DNA of 55,396 nucleotides from Branchiostoma floridae (GCF_000003815.2 NW_023365920.1:98428-153823), one strand, 5' to 3'; numbered from the stretch's first letter, positions 1 through 11,315 are shown. The notes: generated by a model from the letters alone, not told the origin. Translations and numbers: made by a program.

Positions 1-53
1 GAAAGTCGGACACACAAACTGCAGGCTCTTCTCAATATGCGCTCCGTCCGTAC

Positions 54-154
54 ACATTCCCCATCGGGGAATCTAGATTGATTTCATGTCTGAAAGTTGG
101 TCATGGAATAAGGTAAACGCTTGCTCTGTCCTGACCGCGTAAAGAGATTGCAGT
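54..154 (+). pseudogene. inverted partial U2 copy (unit 1)
   Basis: The plus strand here repeats, with small indels, the part of U2 from stem-loop IIb to the 3' domain (about RNA nt 65-165): the hairpin ATTCCCC/GGGGAAT, then TGAAAGTTGGTCATGGAATAA and GCTTGCTCTGTCCTGACCGC. It lacks the 5' third, including the branch-pairing region, and has a damaged Sm site. It lies about 45 bp beyond the 3' end of the real U2 gene in the opposite orientation, so the two form a long inverted repeat. An intact U2 cannot be made from it. Confidence 0.85.
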
Positions 155-199
155 CTGTGTGTGACATGTGTGTGCGTGCAACTTCTTTTGGATTTGTAA

Positions 200-388
200 G
201 GGGATGGACCGATCTCGGAGGTACTGCAATACCGAGCCGATCCGCGGTCAGGACAGAGCAAGCTCTTATTCCATGACCAACTTTCAAAAATCAATTTAAT
301 CTAGATTCCCCGATGGGGAATGTATCAGAGATTAAACTGATAAGAACAGATACTACACTTGATCTTAGCCAAAAGGCCGAGAAGCGAT
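200..388 (-). ncRNA. RNU2: U2 spliceosomal snRNA, copy 1
   Basis: U2 is the snRNA that pairs with the intron branch site in the major spliceosome. On the minus strand the RNA starts at 388 with the near-invariant U2 5' end (ATCGCTTCTCGGCC). The branch-site-pairing GUAGUA falls at RNA nt 33-38 (plus-strand 351-356), the same place as in human U2. The stem-loop IIb equivalent is a perfect hairpin (ATTCCCC/GGGGAAT) around 305-322. An Sm site (GATTTTTGA) lies at 284-292, and the 3' stem-loops end near 200, giving about 189 nt, the usual U2 length. The AAAAGAAG stretch just beyond the 3' end may be part of a snRNA 3' box. The coding region looks intact. No TATA box is visible, as expected for a Pol II snRNA promoter. 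I could not identify a proximal sequence element (PSE) with confidence. Confidence 0.96.
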
Positions 389-958
389 AACGATGACCGT
401 GACCGCTAGCGCCCCACCCCGGGGCGGGCCGGCCCCGGCCCGTGGAGCACCAACAGTCGCCAACGACTTCCCATTCCGCCGCCGCAGGATAGCGGACACC
501 TCTAACCCAGTTGTTTGTTGATCCAGTGCCAATCCCGCCCCGTTTTCCTTCCTTTCGGCACAACATGCGACCCGCACTACTTCCCGACGACACACCGCAG
601 CCCCTCTCGCGACACCCTCTCTCACCTCGGCCCCGTTTTGCGGCAAAACACACGTGACGTCGCCACAACGCAACCGCTCACTTTCACTTTCAGACCTATA
701 CAACAACAACCGCGGCCTGGCCCACTCGACAATGGTGTTCGCGAACCGCGCTCCGCCACTGGAACGCGATTCTCGAACGCCGCCCTAGCGACGGAGAGAA
801 AGTACACACAACACAAGCGGTACTCACCTTCAATGCAGTCTTGCTCAACTCGGCCTTTCTTTCCTCTCCTCCGGGGGCACCGGCACTGCAGTCTGAAACA
901 GAAAAGAAAGGAATGGCTATCTACTCTTTCCACTAGCCCACTCCAAGAAACAGCTGAA

Positions 959-1041
959 GGTTAGGGTTAGGGTTAGGGTTAGAGTTAGGGTTAGGGTTAG
1001 GGTTAGGGTTAGGGTTAGGGTTAGGGTTAGGGTTAGGGTTA
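959..1041 (+). repeat. interstitial telomeric repeat (TTAGGG)n
   Basis: About 13 copies of TTAGGG with a single variant (TTAGAG) sit between the two U2 units. This is the vertebrate-type telomere repeat. Here it is interstitial, with unique-looking sequence on both sides. Confidence 0.97.
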
Positions 1042-1096
1042 CGGAAAGTCGGACACACAAACTGCAGGCTCTTCTCAATATGCGCTCCGTCCGTAC

Positions 1097-1197
1097 ACAT
1101 TCCCCATCGGGGAATCTAGATTGATTTCATGTCTGAAAGTTGGTCATGGAATAAGGTAAACGCTTGCTCTGTCCTGACCGCGTAAAGAGATTGCAGT
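1097..1197 (+). pseudogene. inverted partial U2 copy (unit 2)
   Basis: Same structure as 54-154, displaced by 1043 bp. Its presence in both units shows that the inverted fragment arose before the unit was duplicated or homogenised. Confidence 0.85.
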
Positions 1198-1242
1198 CTG
1201 TGTGTGACATGTGTGTGCGTGCAACTTCTTTTGGATTTGTAA

Positions 1243-1431
1243 GGGGATGGACCGATCTCGGAGGTACTGCAATACCGAGCCGATCCGCGGTCAGGACAGA
1301 GCAAGCTCTTATTCCATGACCAACTTTCAAAAATCAATTTAATCTAGATTCCCCGATGGGGAATGTATCAGAGATTAAACTGATAAGAACAGATACTACA
1401 CTTGATCTTAGCCAAAAGGCCGAGAAGCGAT
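1243..1431 (-). ncRNA. RNU2: U2 spliceosomal snRNA, copy 2
   Basis: This appears identical to the copy at 200-388, shifted by 1043 bp. Shared sequence runs from 1044 to 1645, so about 214 bp of upstream flank is retained before the sequence changes abruptly at 1646. That is enough to hold a core snRNA promoter, so the copy could be active even though it is the last unit of the array. Confidence 0.95.
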
Positions 1432-1645
1432 AACGATGACCGTGACCGCTAGCGCCCCACCCCGGGGCGGGCCGGCCCCGGCCCGTGGAGCACCAACAGT
1501 CGCCAACGACTTCCCATTCCGCCGCCGCAGGATAGCGGACACCTCTAACCCAGTTGTTTGTTGATCCAGTGCCAATCCCGCCCCGTTTTCCTTCCTTTCG
1601 GCACAACATGCGACCCGCACTACTTCCCGACGACACACCGCAGCC

Positions 1646-4573
1646 ATGGTAAAAATAGGGACGGATTCGCGCGCATCTCTGAGTAAATCGGTTGCGTGGG
1701 CTGGTAAGGAGGTTTTCAAGTTCTGAATCCTGAATTTTTCCCACGCGCGGAAGTTGACATTTTTATCTTTCTGGAACAGTTTTAACATATGTATGCCTCA
1801 CATTTTATCAATGAGCACCTTGCGATACTACAAGTCATTCGTTCACGCAGACATGAAATCCGATTTATGTTTTCATTACATGATTTTACTCCATGCAGAT
1901 CCCATTCCTACAGATTGGACTCTTGTTCGTCCGTCGGCATCGCGTTGGCGACTTCCTTAGCGAAAACATGACGGCCCTTATTCCACACAGCTGATAACGA
2001 TGTAAAATATGCTAAGCAAAAGAGCATTACTTTCAGGTTTCCTGTTTGAATTTTTTAATTTTCTTGTCAAGTAGCTAGCTCAAATCATGTGTCACTGAGT
2101 GTTTTATGTTATAGTGAGGAATTTTATATTTCTATCTTTCTTCATGTTCGTAAGGATTTTATATATACACAATAGTTCGTATTTATACACAATTATGTTA
2201 CCCTTTACTGCCTAATGTCTTGACTGATACAAATACTATAAAACGAATTTGATGCATGCGACGTGTGCGACAAAAACAACTGGTACCAATAGAGAAGCAA
2301 AAAATTTTGTGGAGTGAGTGAGTGAGTGAGTGAGTGAGTGAGTGAGTGAGTGAGTGAGTGAGTGAGTGATGGATGGATGGATGGATGGATGGATGGATGG
2401 ATGGATGGATGGATGGATGGATGGATGGATGGATGGATGAAATTAAAAATAAAGACACCAAAATTTCCAGTGTTAGCTTAAATGTGTTAGTGCGAATCCT
2501 TCAATTACGAAATTTGTGCCTTTATGTTGTTTGATTTTGTGTGGCAATGCCAAAAAATGACGTGTACTTGTTTCTGTAACAGACCGATCGTAGCAAAAGC
2601 CTGCCAACCTCTAGCGCTGGCAATTAAGAGGATAAGAGAGAGATCTGCCATTTTCGATCTGACATTACACTGATGTAATGTTTTAGAGCCGTTTTCGACA
2701 GATTTTTCTCAGTTCTTCCAAAATAGAAATCGTCCTGGTGCAAAATATAAGGTCTAAAATAACAGTATCCTAGTGCATTTCGAGTCAGTTTTACATTGTT
2801 CGAAAATATAACCACTAAGATACAAATATAAAGATAAGATGCAAAATAAAACAAAAAAAATACATACAATGACATTAAGGGAACCCCTACCTAACGACCG
2901 TAGTTGGTAATCACAATCCGAAAAAAAACATGTCCCGAGGCCTGAGGGTTGCCACAAAATACTCGTCATTTCTTTATAAATTTTCTCTACGTTGCTGAAG
3001 TGCACAGGTAGTGAGAGTTCCTCATCACAGATGATCATGTGTGAAGGGAACCAAATCCGGAATCTACGATAGGATAATGGTAAGTAACGAGTATGTCAAG
3101 TCAAGTTCATTGAACAACGATTGTATCAGGTACAATGTATGGTAGACAACATATTACTACGATCTATCTACATTAATCTAACACCATTACTGAATACAAA
3201 ATATGGCGGCATAGTGTATTTCACATTATATAGGATGACTGCAGTGTGCAAGATGTCGGTAGCTTGAGGGATGAATCTACTCTACTATATAGTGTATTTC
3301 ACATTGTTATGGCACGACTTCTCTTTTGCATAGCATTGTATAGATTTATATACATGGCCTAGCTGGACAGATATGGAGTCGGGACATGATAGAATTACAT
3401 TGTTTTAGGTAATGTTGTTCTGTTGTTACATATGGTCAATAACCTTTTCCTTTCTTCAATATAATAAGGACATATCATCAGGTAATGATATTCACCTTAA
3501 TACTGTCTTTGCTATCTAAAGGTTCTGGATTCTGCGGATTGACTTCATCAAGGCAAATATATTAGGCGTTTGGCATTTTTCTTATGGCATATTACCTCTG
3601 TAGGTTCACGTTCAAGTTGGTTACAGGTTCTTCTTACCGCAAACGTAAATGCAGTAGTTGCCAATTGCGACCCGTGTGCAATATAAACCGAGAACAATAA
3701 AACTGATAAACAGAGATGAATTTTGCAATAGAATCATTCAGCGGTATAATCATTTACAAACAGATTCTTTCCCTTTAAGTCAAGTCAAATTCTTCATTCA
3801 AATCCTGGTAATGTGTTTGGTGTACGTGCGTGTGTCTAGCACGTTGGTATTGACCAACCTCTAGATGGATTACGATGATATGTGGTATGTCGGTAGGTAC
3901 CGGTGTTGTTGATACAAAGGTCAGTTTAGATTTTGGGCCCCCTGGCGTGTGGCCTTGATCACAGCAGCGGAACGTTTTACTTTGGTATCGTTTGTCCCAG
4001 ACACGTTGTTTTCTTGATTGTCTTTCATGTCTTACATCATTTCCCTGCAGCTCTTGCCACATGTATAGAAATGTGATATATGTCATTTCTGTCTGTTGAA
4101 CATGTTCAGCAACCAGTTATGCAAAAGTACTAGTCTACCTAATTTCCGTCATTAATGTGAATGTGCCATATTTCATGCAAGTGGCAAGTGATGGAAGTTT
4201 TATACCTGCTTTGACATGTATAACTTAGTTAAAAGTGTAACATTACATATCCTGGCATAGATTGTGTAATTTGCATAATCAAACTTATTACATGGATGTA
4301 TGTGGTCATAAAAAACACATTATAATTCTGTTTTATAACATGGACAAATCAGCAAATTAACGTGATAGCATGTAGATTTCAGTTACTTGAAAATAAAAGG
4401 TTCTTACAGTAGCGGTGCTAATCAATGACATTTCAGAATGGACCGAGCCTGAAGCCCCGCCCCATATTCGATCATGTTCTATTTCAAACACCTCCGTCAA
4501 AAACAGCGCTTGTCGGACAGAACTGGCCACCGCCATTATTCAGCTGATAAAATAGACTTTTTTTTCTGGCCCG
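1646..4573. other. AT-rich intergenic DNA
   Basis: No coding exon or RNA gene is recognisable. The stretch holds a compound tetranucleotide microsatellite (listed separately). Near 3850-3960 there is a piece of a dispersed repeat that ends in a GGGCCCCCT-type motif and resembles stretches near 39026-39120, 43985-44215 and 53800-53900. It stops at an assembly gap. Confidence 0.6.
2312..2439 (+). repeat. compound microsatellite (GAGT)n(GATG)n
   Basis: About 14 GAGT units run directly into about 18 GATG units. Confidence 0.97.
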
Positions 4574-4864
4574 NNNNNNNNNNNNNNNNNNNNNNNNNNN
4601 NNNNNNNNNNNNNNNNNNNNNNNNNNNNNNNNNNNNNNNNNNNNNNNNNNNNNNNNNNNNNNNNNNNNNNNNNNNNNNNNNNNNNNNNNNNNNNNNNNNN
4701 NNNNNNNNNNNNNNNNNNNNNNNNNNNNNNNNNNNNNNNNNNNNNNNNNNNNNNNNNNNNNNNNNNNNNNNNNNNNNNNNNNNNNNNNNNNNNNNNNNNN
4801 NNNNNNNNNNNNNNNNNNNNNNNNNNNNNNNNNNNNNNNNNNNNNNNNNNNNNNNNNNNNNNNN
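4574..4864. other. assembly gap (N)
   Basis: A run of 291 N. Confidence 1.
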
Positions 4865-4970
4865 GAGGCTACATCCACTGGGTACAGACTTTTGAGGAGG
4901 GGTCGGATGTTAACGTTACTTGCAGTAAGGGCGTTATAACGTTATAACTTCAGGAAAAGCTGAAGGAAAC

Positions 4971-5214
4971 TGCATAGCATTACCTTGTTGGTGGGCAGGA
5001 GTGCCCGGTTTCTGACTGATGCGGTCGATGTACGTGTATACCAGGGTATGTATATCGGTGTCAGAATTTCTACTGCGTTTGTTGCATTCCTAACAGTTGC
5101 ATGCAGAACGAAATTAGAAGAAATCGGCTGGGGCACTCGTGCCCCATGTCCCATGTCTTATACATACCCTGCTCTACACGTGCATCCTGCCCACCAACAT
5201 TGTAATGTTATGCA
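4971..5214. mobile_element. MITE with 30-bp terminal inverted repeats
   Basis: 4971-5000 and 5185-5214 are inverted copies, with about 3 mismatches in 30 (core GTTGGTGGGCAGGA). A second inverted pair lies inside (about 5030-5055 and 5160-5183, around ATACATACCCTG). No transposase reading frame fits in 244 bp, so it is a non-autonomous element of unknown superfamily. Confidence 0.7.
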
Positions 5215-5688
5215 GTGGCTTTCGAATTCCCTCCCAAAACATCTAACGTTATACTCGATGGGTGGAGTGTTCAACAAAAAGCATAGCGTTTTTCATTCTG
5301 TCCCACTGGTGCTTTTATGACAGACGATATCGTACTTGATTTAATACATAAATACATAAATTTGTATGATTTTTCGACCCATGACGTCACAACACGCACA
5401 TGAAGCCCGCTCAAGTCACATTTGCATTCATGTCAGATTGGAATCGCGATTCGCGGTTTGGCCAGTTTCACCTAGACGAAGGTGTTCGAAATACAGGTTT
5501 CTACTGGTTCTATTTGTTCGGTCAGGATCGTTCCATTGTCAACTACACGTTGAAATCCAATCTCAAAATAAACTTCAATTTATCAAGTTCATTTTCCAAG
5601 GGCCCAGTACTTGTATATATTGGACAACATTGAATCCTTATTTCATGGATTTTATCTAATGATTTTACTTGTATGTATTCCATGACAG

Positions 5689-6048
5689 GATACCGCATAC
5701 GATGTGTACTGGAAAAACAAGTTATTCAGGATCTTGACGAAATGCCAGAAAAGTGGAGACTGTATAATCTGGCCATCAGTCGACACAGACGGGTACACCA
5801 CAAAAACCTCGATGAAACTGCCCGATGGAAGAAGAGTGTTCCGGAGAGTGTACCGGGCAGTCTTCCTGTTGGAGAGGCCAGGACAGGAGGACGTCACTCT
5901 GGAGGTTTCTCATGTCTGCCACAGGAAAGCCTGCTGTAACATTCAGCACTTGTCACAGGAACCGCATCATGTCAACGTCGCCAGGAAGACTTGTCAGCAA
6001 CAAGGACAGTGCACTAAGCATAAGGGCTACGTTAACTGCATCCTGTAA
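5689..6048 (+). CDS. His-Cys-box (His-Me finger) endonuclease-like exon
   Basis: An open exon follows a good acceptor (AG at 5687-5688) and runs 119 codons to TAA. An in-frame stop lies just upstream of the acceptor. The C-terminal part carries the signature of the His-Cys-box homing-endonuclease family typified by I-PpoI. SHVCHRKACCNIQHL (residues 74-88) gives the catalytic His75 and ligands Cys77, Cys82/83 and His87. N96 with R99 and C102 follow as the catalytic metal Asn and the next ligand, then Cys108, His111 and Cys117 complete a second zinc site. Upstream, Cys19/Cys25 followed by IIW, DTDGY and LPDGRRVFRRVYR resemble the beta-rich substrate-recognition region. No upstream exon or start codon could be assigned; it may be lost in the gap at 4574-4864. 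Known members cut DNA. Whether this one is active, domesticated, or part of a mobile element cannot be told from sequence. Confidence 0.65.
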   Translation, partial: DTAYDVYWKNKLFRILTKCQKSGDCIIWPSVDTDGYTTKTSMKLPDGRRVFRRVYRAVFLLERPGQEDVTLEVSHVCHRKACCNIQHLSQEPHHVNVARKTCQQQGQCTKHKGYVNCIL

Positions 6049-6420
6049 AATGCAACTTGATACGATTAGAACATCTACAACTCGATGCGATTAGAAGATT
6101 TACGTGTTGATATCTTTATAAAGTATAGAAGTAAGTATGGAACTTGAGTAATGCCTTTAAAAGACGCCAGATTTGCTATGCCAACCATGTATATGATAAA
6201 ACCTTAGAAGAATTAAATTGTTACTTTGGTTCTCAACGAAATATATGTTATGCAGACACATAAGTTGAAATATGTTGAAGCTTCATTCTGCTGTATTAGC
6301 CTGTATTATTGCTGAGCTGAATTCGAAGCTCCGTCATTTTGCATCAAGATGTAAAGGAACTATTACTTGGTGAACGTTTGGTTTCTTTGCTCACAAATAA
6401 AGGTTCACTCTGTGCAACCC

Positions 6421-6500
6421 TATTATTTGTTTGTTTGTTTGTTTGTTTGTTTGTTTGTTTGGATGTCTGCATTTGATTTGTTTGTTTGTTTGTTTGTTTG
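6421..6500 (+). repeat. (GTTT)n microsatellite
   Basis: Two blocks of TTTG/GTTT units separated by about 20 bp. Confidence 0.95.
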
Positions 6501-7074
6501 TGGTTCTCATTTTTGATAGATATTTGCAACATTCTTTTTCTCTCCAAAGGTACTTTTGCTGATATTTAATTTATTATACCCCAAATGCAGCAAGTAACAA
6601 AGAATGACAGGTGCTATGACCCACTTATATCTATAGTTTTACATGCTTCTTTCCCTCTTCTCACAAAATATTAGTAGTTCGTCAATTCTGGTGTATCTAC
6701 CAGCTTCAATTTGTTGAGGGTGATCCTTAATTACTTTAGCCATGGCTTGCCGATTGTTAAAACTTGTTATATCGACGTATTTTTCTCTTTCATACGTATG
6801 CTTAAAGTTGGTTTTTTATAAGGTTCTTAACTTATTTCCCTTGGTTTTCCTTCATAGCTAATTTCTCAGTACAAATTTTGAAGAAGGGTGACTGATGTGT
6901 TATGATCGTTGTTATGCAAAAGGTTTGTAGACCCTGACACCTCCAGGATTGTACTAATAGTAGATAAACATTGTATAAGGAAAGCTTCAACTTCTAGGTC
7001 TATGTTGTAAGTCTTTAAATATGTCACTGTGGAGGGACGCACATCGAAAGACACTGAAGAGTTCATCATAGGGG

Positions 7075-7368
7075 CAAAGTGTTTAGTCGTGTGGCATAGC
7101 GACAAGGTGTTCGGCCCATAGCCCGGAGGTCTTGGCTTCGAATCCTTTATCTGTCTTTGATATGACACTATGACCTTGTACCCTTTGAAAAGGCACTTTA
7201 CATGACTTCAAGGTTAGAAATGAGTATCTAGCTTCGGCTAGTTTCGTCCCTTGGATTATAAGGCCGTTAAATGGAGGTCCCGTCTCGTTTGAGAACAGCC
7301 ACACCTCGAGTACATTAAGAGTCCACCACACTTATCTAAAAGAGTATAGGGGTCCTTTTCGGTGCGAG
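7075..7368 (+). mobile_element. tRNA-derived SINE
   Basis: The head looks like a tRNA gene, with an A-box-like GTGTGGCATAGCG and a B box GGCTTCGAATCC about 50 bp later. The body ends in a tail (CCACACTTATCTAAAAGAGTA) that matches the tail of the element at 25660-25935. Two copies sharing both head and tail define one family. There is no intact tRNA fold past the B box. Confidence 0.65.
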
Positions 7369-7730
7369 TGGTTCAAAACCTATACAGTCCTATTGTCGTA
7401 TTGAGGTCACCAGAGTTAGCATCGAATAGCATGTGCAACCCTTGAAAATTAGCACAGCCTATTGTAAGCTCCTGGCATTTCAGCCCCTGGCAGTGAGTAG
7501 AGAATAGTCAATCCATCCAATAAAGGGAATACAGTTATGTATAGATTGAGTATATAGACTTATAAGGACTTTAAACGATGTAACTGTATCTCTGTCATAT
7601 ACTTTGTCTGACCCTTCCCTCATGACCTCTATGAAAAGTGGCCTGCAGGCCGATTTGAGCTTTCATCACTAACTAAATGTTCAAACAAACAGCAGGCACA
7701 AGCAAGCAAGCAGTACTAAATTACCAGCAG

Positions 7731-7736
7731 TTTATT
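7731..7736 (-). promoter_or_regulatory. candidate plastin polyadenylation signal
   Basis: AATAAA on the minus strand, followed downstream (lower coordinates) by a T/GT-rich stretch (TGCTTGCTTGTG...GTTTGTTTG). It would give plastin a 3'UTR of about 2.4 kb. It is the best-looking signal in the gene-free stretch below the stop codon, but no transcript evidence is available. Confidence 0.45.
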
Positions 7737-8386
7737 GGCAGACTATGGAGACTTGCAGCATAGATAGAATTTTTCAAATTAAAGAATAGTCTTAAAATGC
7801 AACATTTCTCATAGAATATTCATCTAATGATTGATCACACATCTCTCTTTAAAAACTTTTCTTACGGACTATTTCTTATTCAAAAGTAATAAAAAAACAC
7901 TTCTAAGCAATCACAATAATGAATATTTGTTACACATAGTATATACTCATAAGATGGCCTGATTCCATATGCAAGCAGTTCATGAAAGTGATGTATGTTA
8001 GGAATGTTTGAATGAAACGTAAGGTATTTGGTCAATGTTTGTTACAGAATGTTTTATGGACTAGATTGTGGAATCTTATATATTATATTGGCTCACAATT
8101 ATGGCAATTAGCATCTAAATGCATGATACAGTCCATTTTTGTTACAGTTGATGTATCTAGATATATACCTGTTTTCAAAGGCAGGCCTTTTTGTCAATAC
8201 CTAAACTACCTAATGATGTATACTCTAGATCGAGGCTGTCTTCAGGACTTGTCACTCCGTCCGGACAGAAATTTGTTTCACCGTCCAAAACACCTGACAA
8301 TGATGAAAATGGATCTATGTAACTTAATGAAATGTCCATTAAACAAAGAAAATTAAAACAAAAAAACATGGGCTCATAACAATGAG

Positions 8387-8557
8387 TACTGCAAATGCAG
8401 AAACTTTTGCGGTGGTTTAACGTTCGCTGTTTACTCAGTGGCCGCTTCACTGCGAACTTAAAACCGCTGCAAACAATTTTCCATGGCAGTAAGGGACTAC
8501 AGTGCATGGTGCTACCGCGAACTTAAAACCACCACGAAATTAAATGCATTTACAGTA
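8387..8557. mobile_element. TACTGTAAATGCA-type foldback MITE, copy A
   Basis: The ends are inverted repeats of CTGTAAATGCA type flanked by TA. The interior is rich in GCGGTGGTTTTAAGTTCGCGG-like segments in both orientations, so the whole element folds back. Similar copies lie at 16189-16400, 20959-21171, 28247-28458, 33628-33790 (truncated) and 35277-35491. TA flanks fit a Tc1/mariner-type mobiliser. The first base pair of the terminal motif is mutated in this copy (TACTGCAAATGC). Confidence 0.8.
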
Positions 8558-9944
8558 TGATTGGGACAGAGAAAAATTCAATGCTGGAGACAGTCCTGCT
8601 CAAGACGCATTAAAAACATTAAACCATAACCATACTTTTATGCTGTAGGTCATTTCATTAAACACATACAGATGAAACGGAAGCTGTAAAACCACACATT
8701 CAATTTCATTATGCTATAAATGGCAGTACTCGCTCTACTGATAACTGTATGATGCAAGAATGACTCGTAAGCAGAATCTGCATAAAAAAGGAAGGCACTT
8801 TCACTTCACCTCCAACCTATAAAGCTGGAATGTGTATATAAAGGTACATTTCACTTTCTCTGTAGAGATAGTATTTGTACTGTTATCTATTGTTACTTTC
8901 AAAACAATTATGGTTACCATACAATACAGTACATTAAGAAGTACATTAAGTTAATGATCAAGACTTTAGTATATGAGAATTTATAAACCATTTATGTGCC
9001 ATTAAAAGGAAACTAAACTTGACCCAGGAAGATTTGGAAAGACTCTTACTAGACTACTACCTACCACTAAATAACTTTACCTACAAGTTCCTGACATTAA
9101 AATATACATGGCTGTAAAACAGTAGACTGTGCGCTCTAAAAACGTTCAGGTAATCAACAAGACATTCCCCTACAAAGGCATTAAATTATTCTAGTATTCA
9201 AAGGGACATTCGAATTTTCATTTTCAAAGTTCACATCTAGTACCATTGAGTGGAAGCCTTTATGCAAATCAAACCTCTACTATAATCACCCCGGATATCA
9301 GATTCATGACATTGGCTGGGTGTACACACATGTCGTAAAATGACAGGACTAAGGGACTATATATGCAGAACTTTAGGGTACTCCAATACCCTTTCCCTGG
9401 AGTCGACTTGGGTGACTTTGAAAAGTGACCCCAGTCGCTCACTTAAATGTTCACGGGGCACAAATTATTTGTTATCGTCACCAAAACAAATCATTTGTTA
9501 CTTTCGGTAAACATGTTGTGCAAGTTGGTCAGCTGAGACATGGATAAAGGCTTTGATAGATCATGGACTACTACAGAAACTCAGCGTGTCATCAAACCAA
9601 CTAGAGTCATCGAGGAACAACAGAGTCAAAATTGCCGCTGTCACAAATCATTTGGTGGCCATGTGTGAACAGAGTGCTCCTAAGTTGACTCTGGCTATGT
9701 CAACTTGAGAACTCTAAAACGTGTGTAAGCCAGCCATAGTCTAGTAAAAAAACATATATATCAGGGCAGAGCAAATGCACATGAATTAGAACAAAGTTCA
9801 CTTTAGTCCACTTCTGTAAATCCAGGCTGAGGATGCATGTTTGAAAAAGACAACTGAAAACGACCAACTTAGGCAGATCAATCCTCTACCTGCAGATGTG
9901 AATTGTTACGTAGCATTAACTTCCTATCACGCCAATGACCAGTT

Positions 9945-10221
9945 CTCCAGAGTGTTTCCATTTTAAACCTTCTTCAGCCCCCTCCCCATGAGACATGCGA
10001 ACACTGTTAACACCTCCAGAGTGTTTCCATTCTAAACCTTCTTCAGCCCCCTCCCCATGAGACAAGCGAACACTGTTAACACCTCCAGAGTGTTTCCATT
10101 CTAAACCTTCTTCAGCCCCCTCCCCATGAGACAAGCGAACACTGTTAACACCTCCAGAGTGGTTCCATTTTAAACCTTCTTCAGCCCCCTCCCCATGAGA
10201 CAAGCGAACACTGTTAACACC
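9945..10221 (-). repeat. 69-bp minisatellite spanning the plastin stop codon
   Basis: Four tandem 69-bp units. The first is the genuine end of the plastin reading frame. The other three lie in the 3'UTR and repeat its last 16 codons plus the stop. Stops fall at 10170-10172, 10101-10103, 10032-10034 and 9963-9965, exactly 69 bp apart. Because 69 is 23 codons, every copy is in frame with the protein. Confidence 0.95.
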
Positions 10222-11277
10222 ATCTTTGGCTTGACTTCAACCAGGTCTTCCGGCAGGGCGTACACGCGAGCTCCGATCTTTCTGGCCATGGAGATGGCGT
10301 ACTTGGCGTTGGACAACCTCTCGTCTGGATTGGTGCCGTCACGAACGTTGGTGTAGTTGATAGATCCCGGCTTGATGGCGTCGATAAGATCCAGCACCAC
10401 CCTGCTGCTGCTGATCTCAGGGTCCTGGAAGCTGCTGAGAGACGTCTCCTTCCCAGCCTCTTGTAGCTACACAAATGGAAAAGGTCACTGGTTTATACAT
10501 CGTTGCAGATTAAACACTAAAATCAATAAATAATGCAAAAACTGTTTAAAAGACAGTCAAACTTTTTGTTCACATTCAGCTGTATACAGTATAGTAAGAT
10601 CAAAACTGACTAAAGTTGTGCGAGTTTGCCATGTTTCTGTGACTGACCCCAGCTGCATAGTGGTACATTAGAGACTTTGCAAACTTTAGATAGTGTAGTC
10701 TCTCTGGCTACCATACAGAGGGGTTAAAATTACAAGCAGCAGGCCTCCTTGCTAAAAAATCAAAAGTTCTTTGCCACATGGTAATAATGACTCAGGTTCT
10801 GATTTGCACTGCGGCAATGTGACGCTGCTCCTGTGTTAAGAATGTGGTCCCAAATGTGACAGACTGCAAATCCTCCCTCGGCTCTCATTCTCTTTTGGAT
10901 CACATTCTTCACAAAGTTACTGTGCAAAGCAGGACTGTATGATCTAGTGACTTACAAAGCTGATAAAACTATCCACACCTTTCAGATACTTGCTATAACT
11001 TCATGCTAAAATGATTAAAAGTTTACTAGTTTAATACTAATAATGTCTGGAGTGAAAATGTGACAAAAGTCAGAAACGACTAGCAAGTCCAGAACAAAAG
11101 ATACAAGACCCAGAAGGTCTAATACAATACCAAGATCAGCTGCCAGTAGGCCCATACTCAACCTCAACCTTCATCTTCCCTACCCAGATACCCAACATCA
11201 TCAAATCCATCCACAGGTTTTTAAGTTATGCTGTCACCTATCTATCCAGAAACACAAACAAACAAACAAACAAACAT

Positions 11278-11309
<32 letters not shown>

Positions 11310-11315
11310 TCAAGC

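Larger units (their letters stand above)
1..1645 (-). repeat. U2 snRNA tandem array (end of array)
   Basis: Positions 1-602 and 1044-1645 appear identical, giving a tandem period of 1043 bp. Each unit holds U2 plus the inverted U2 fragment, with a CpG-rich upstream flank (about 390-600). Only the first unit keeps the rest of the spacer (603-960). Base 1 of the window corresponds to 1044, within two or three bases of the TTAGGG/unit junction, so an assembly break inside the repeat is plausible. Confidence 0.9.
6049..7714. other. intergenic between His-Cys-box exon and plastin 3' end
   Basis: AT-rich, with no credible exon. It contains the (GTTT)n microsatellite and a tRNA-derived SINE, described separately. 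Confidence 0.55.
7715..10169 (-). other. PLS: probable plastin 3'UTR
   Basis: Between the plastin stop codon (10170) and the candidate poly(A) signal near 7731 there is no other recognisable gene. The stretch includes three extra in-frame copies of the C-terminal coding sequence (9945-10169) and a TA-flanked MITE (8387-8557). The extent is inferred only from the poly(A) signal. Confidence 0.4.

Noticed and set aside
73-294. Frames covering the U2 gene
   Set aside because: They translate the snRNA and its inverted copy; RNA gene, not protein.
622-933. CpG-rich minus-strand frame followed by a donor-like GTGAGT in the U2 spacer
   Set aside because: No homology recognised and the region is absent from the second unit; more likely U2 upstream flank.
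5400-5633. 77-codon plus-strand frame before the His-Cys-box exon
   Set aside because: Could hold a 5' exon, but no splice donor or similarity links it to 5689, so it is not claimed.
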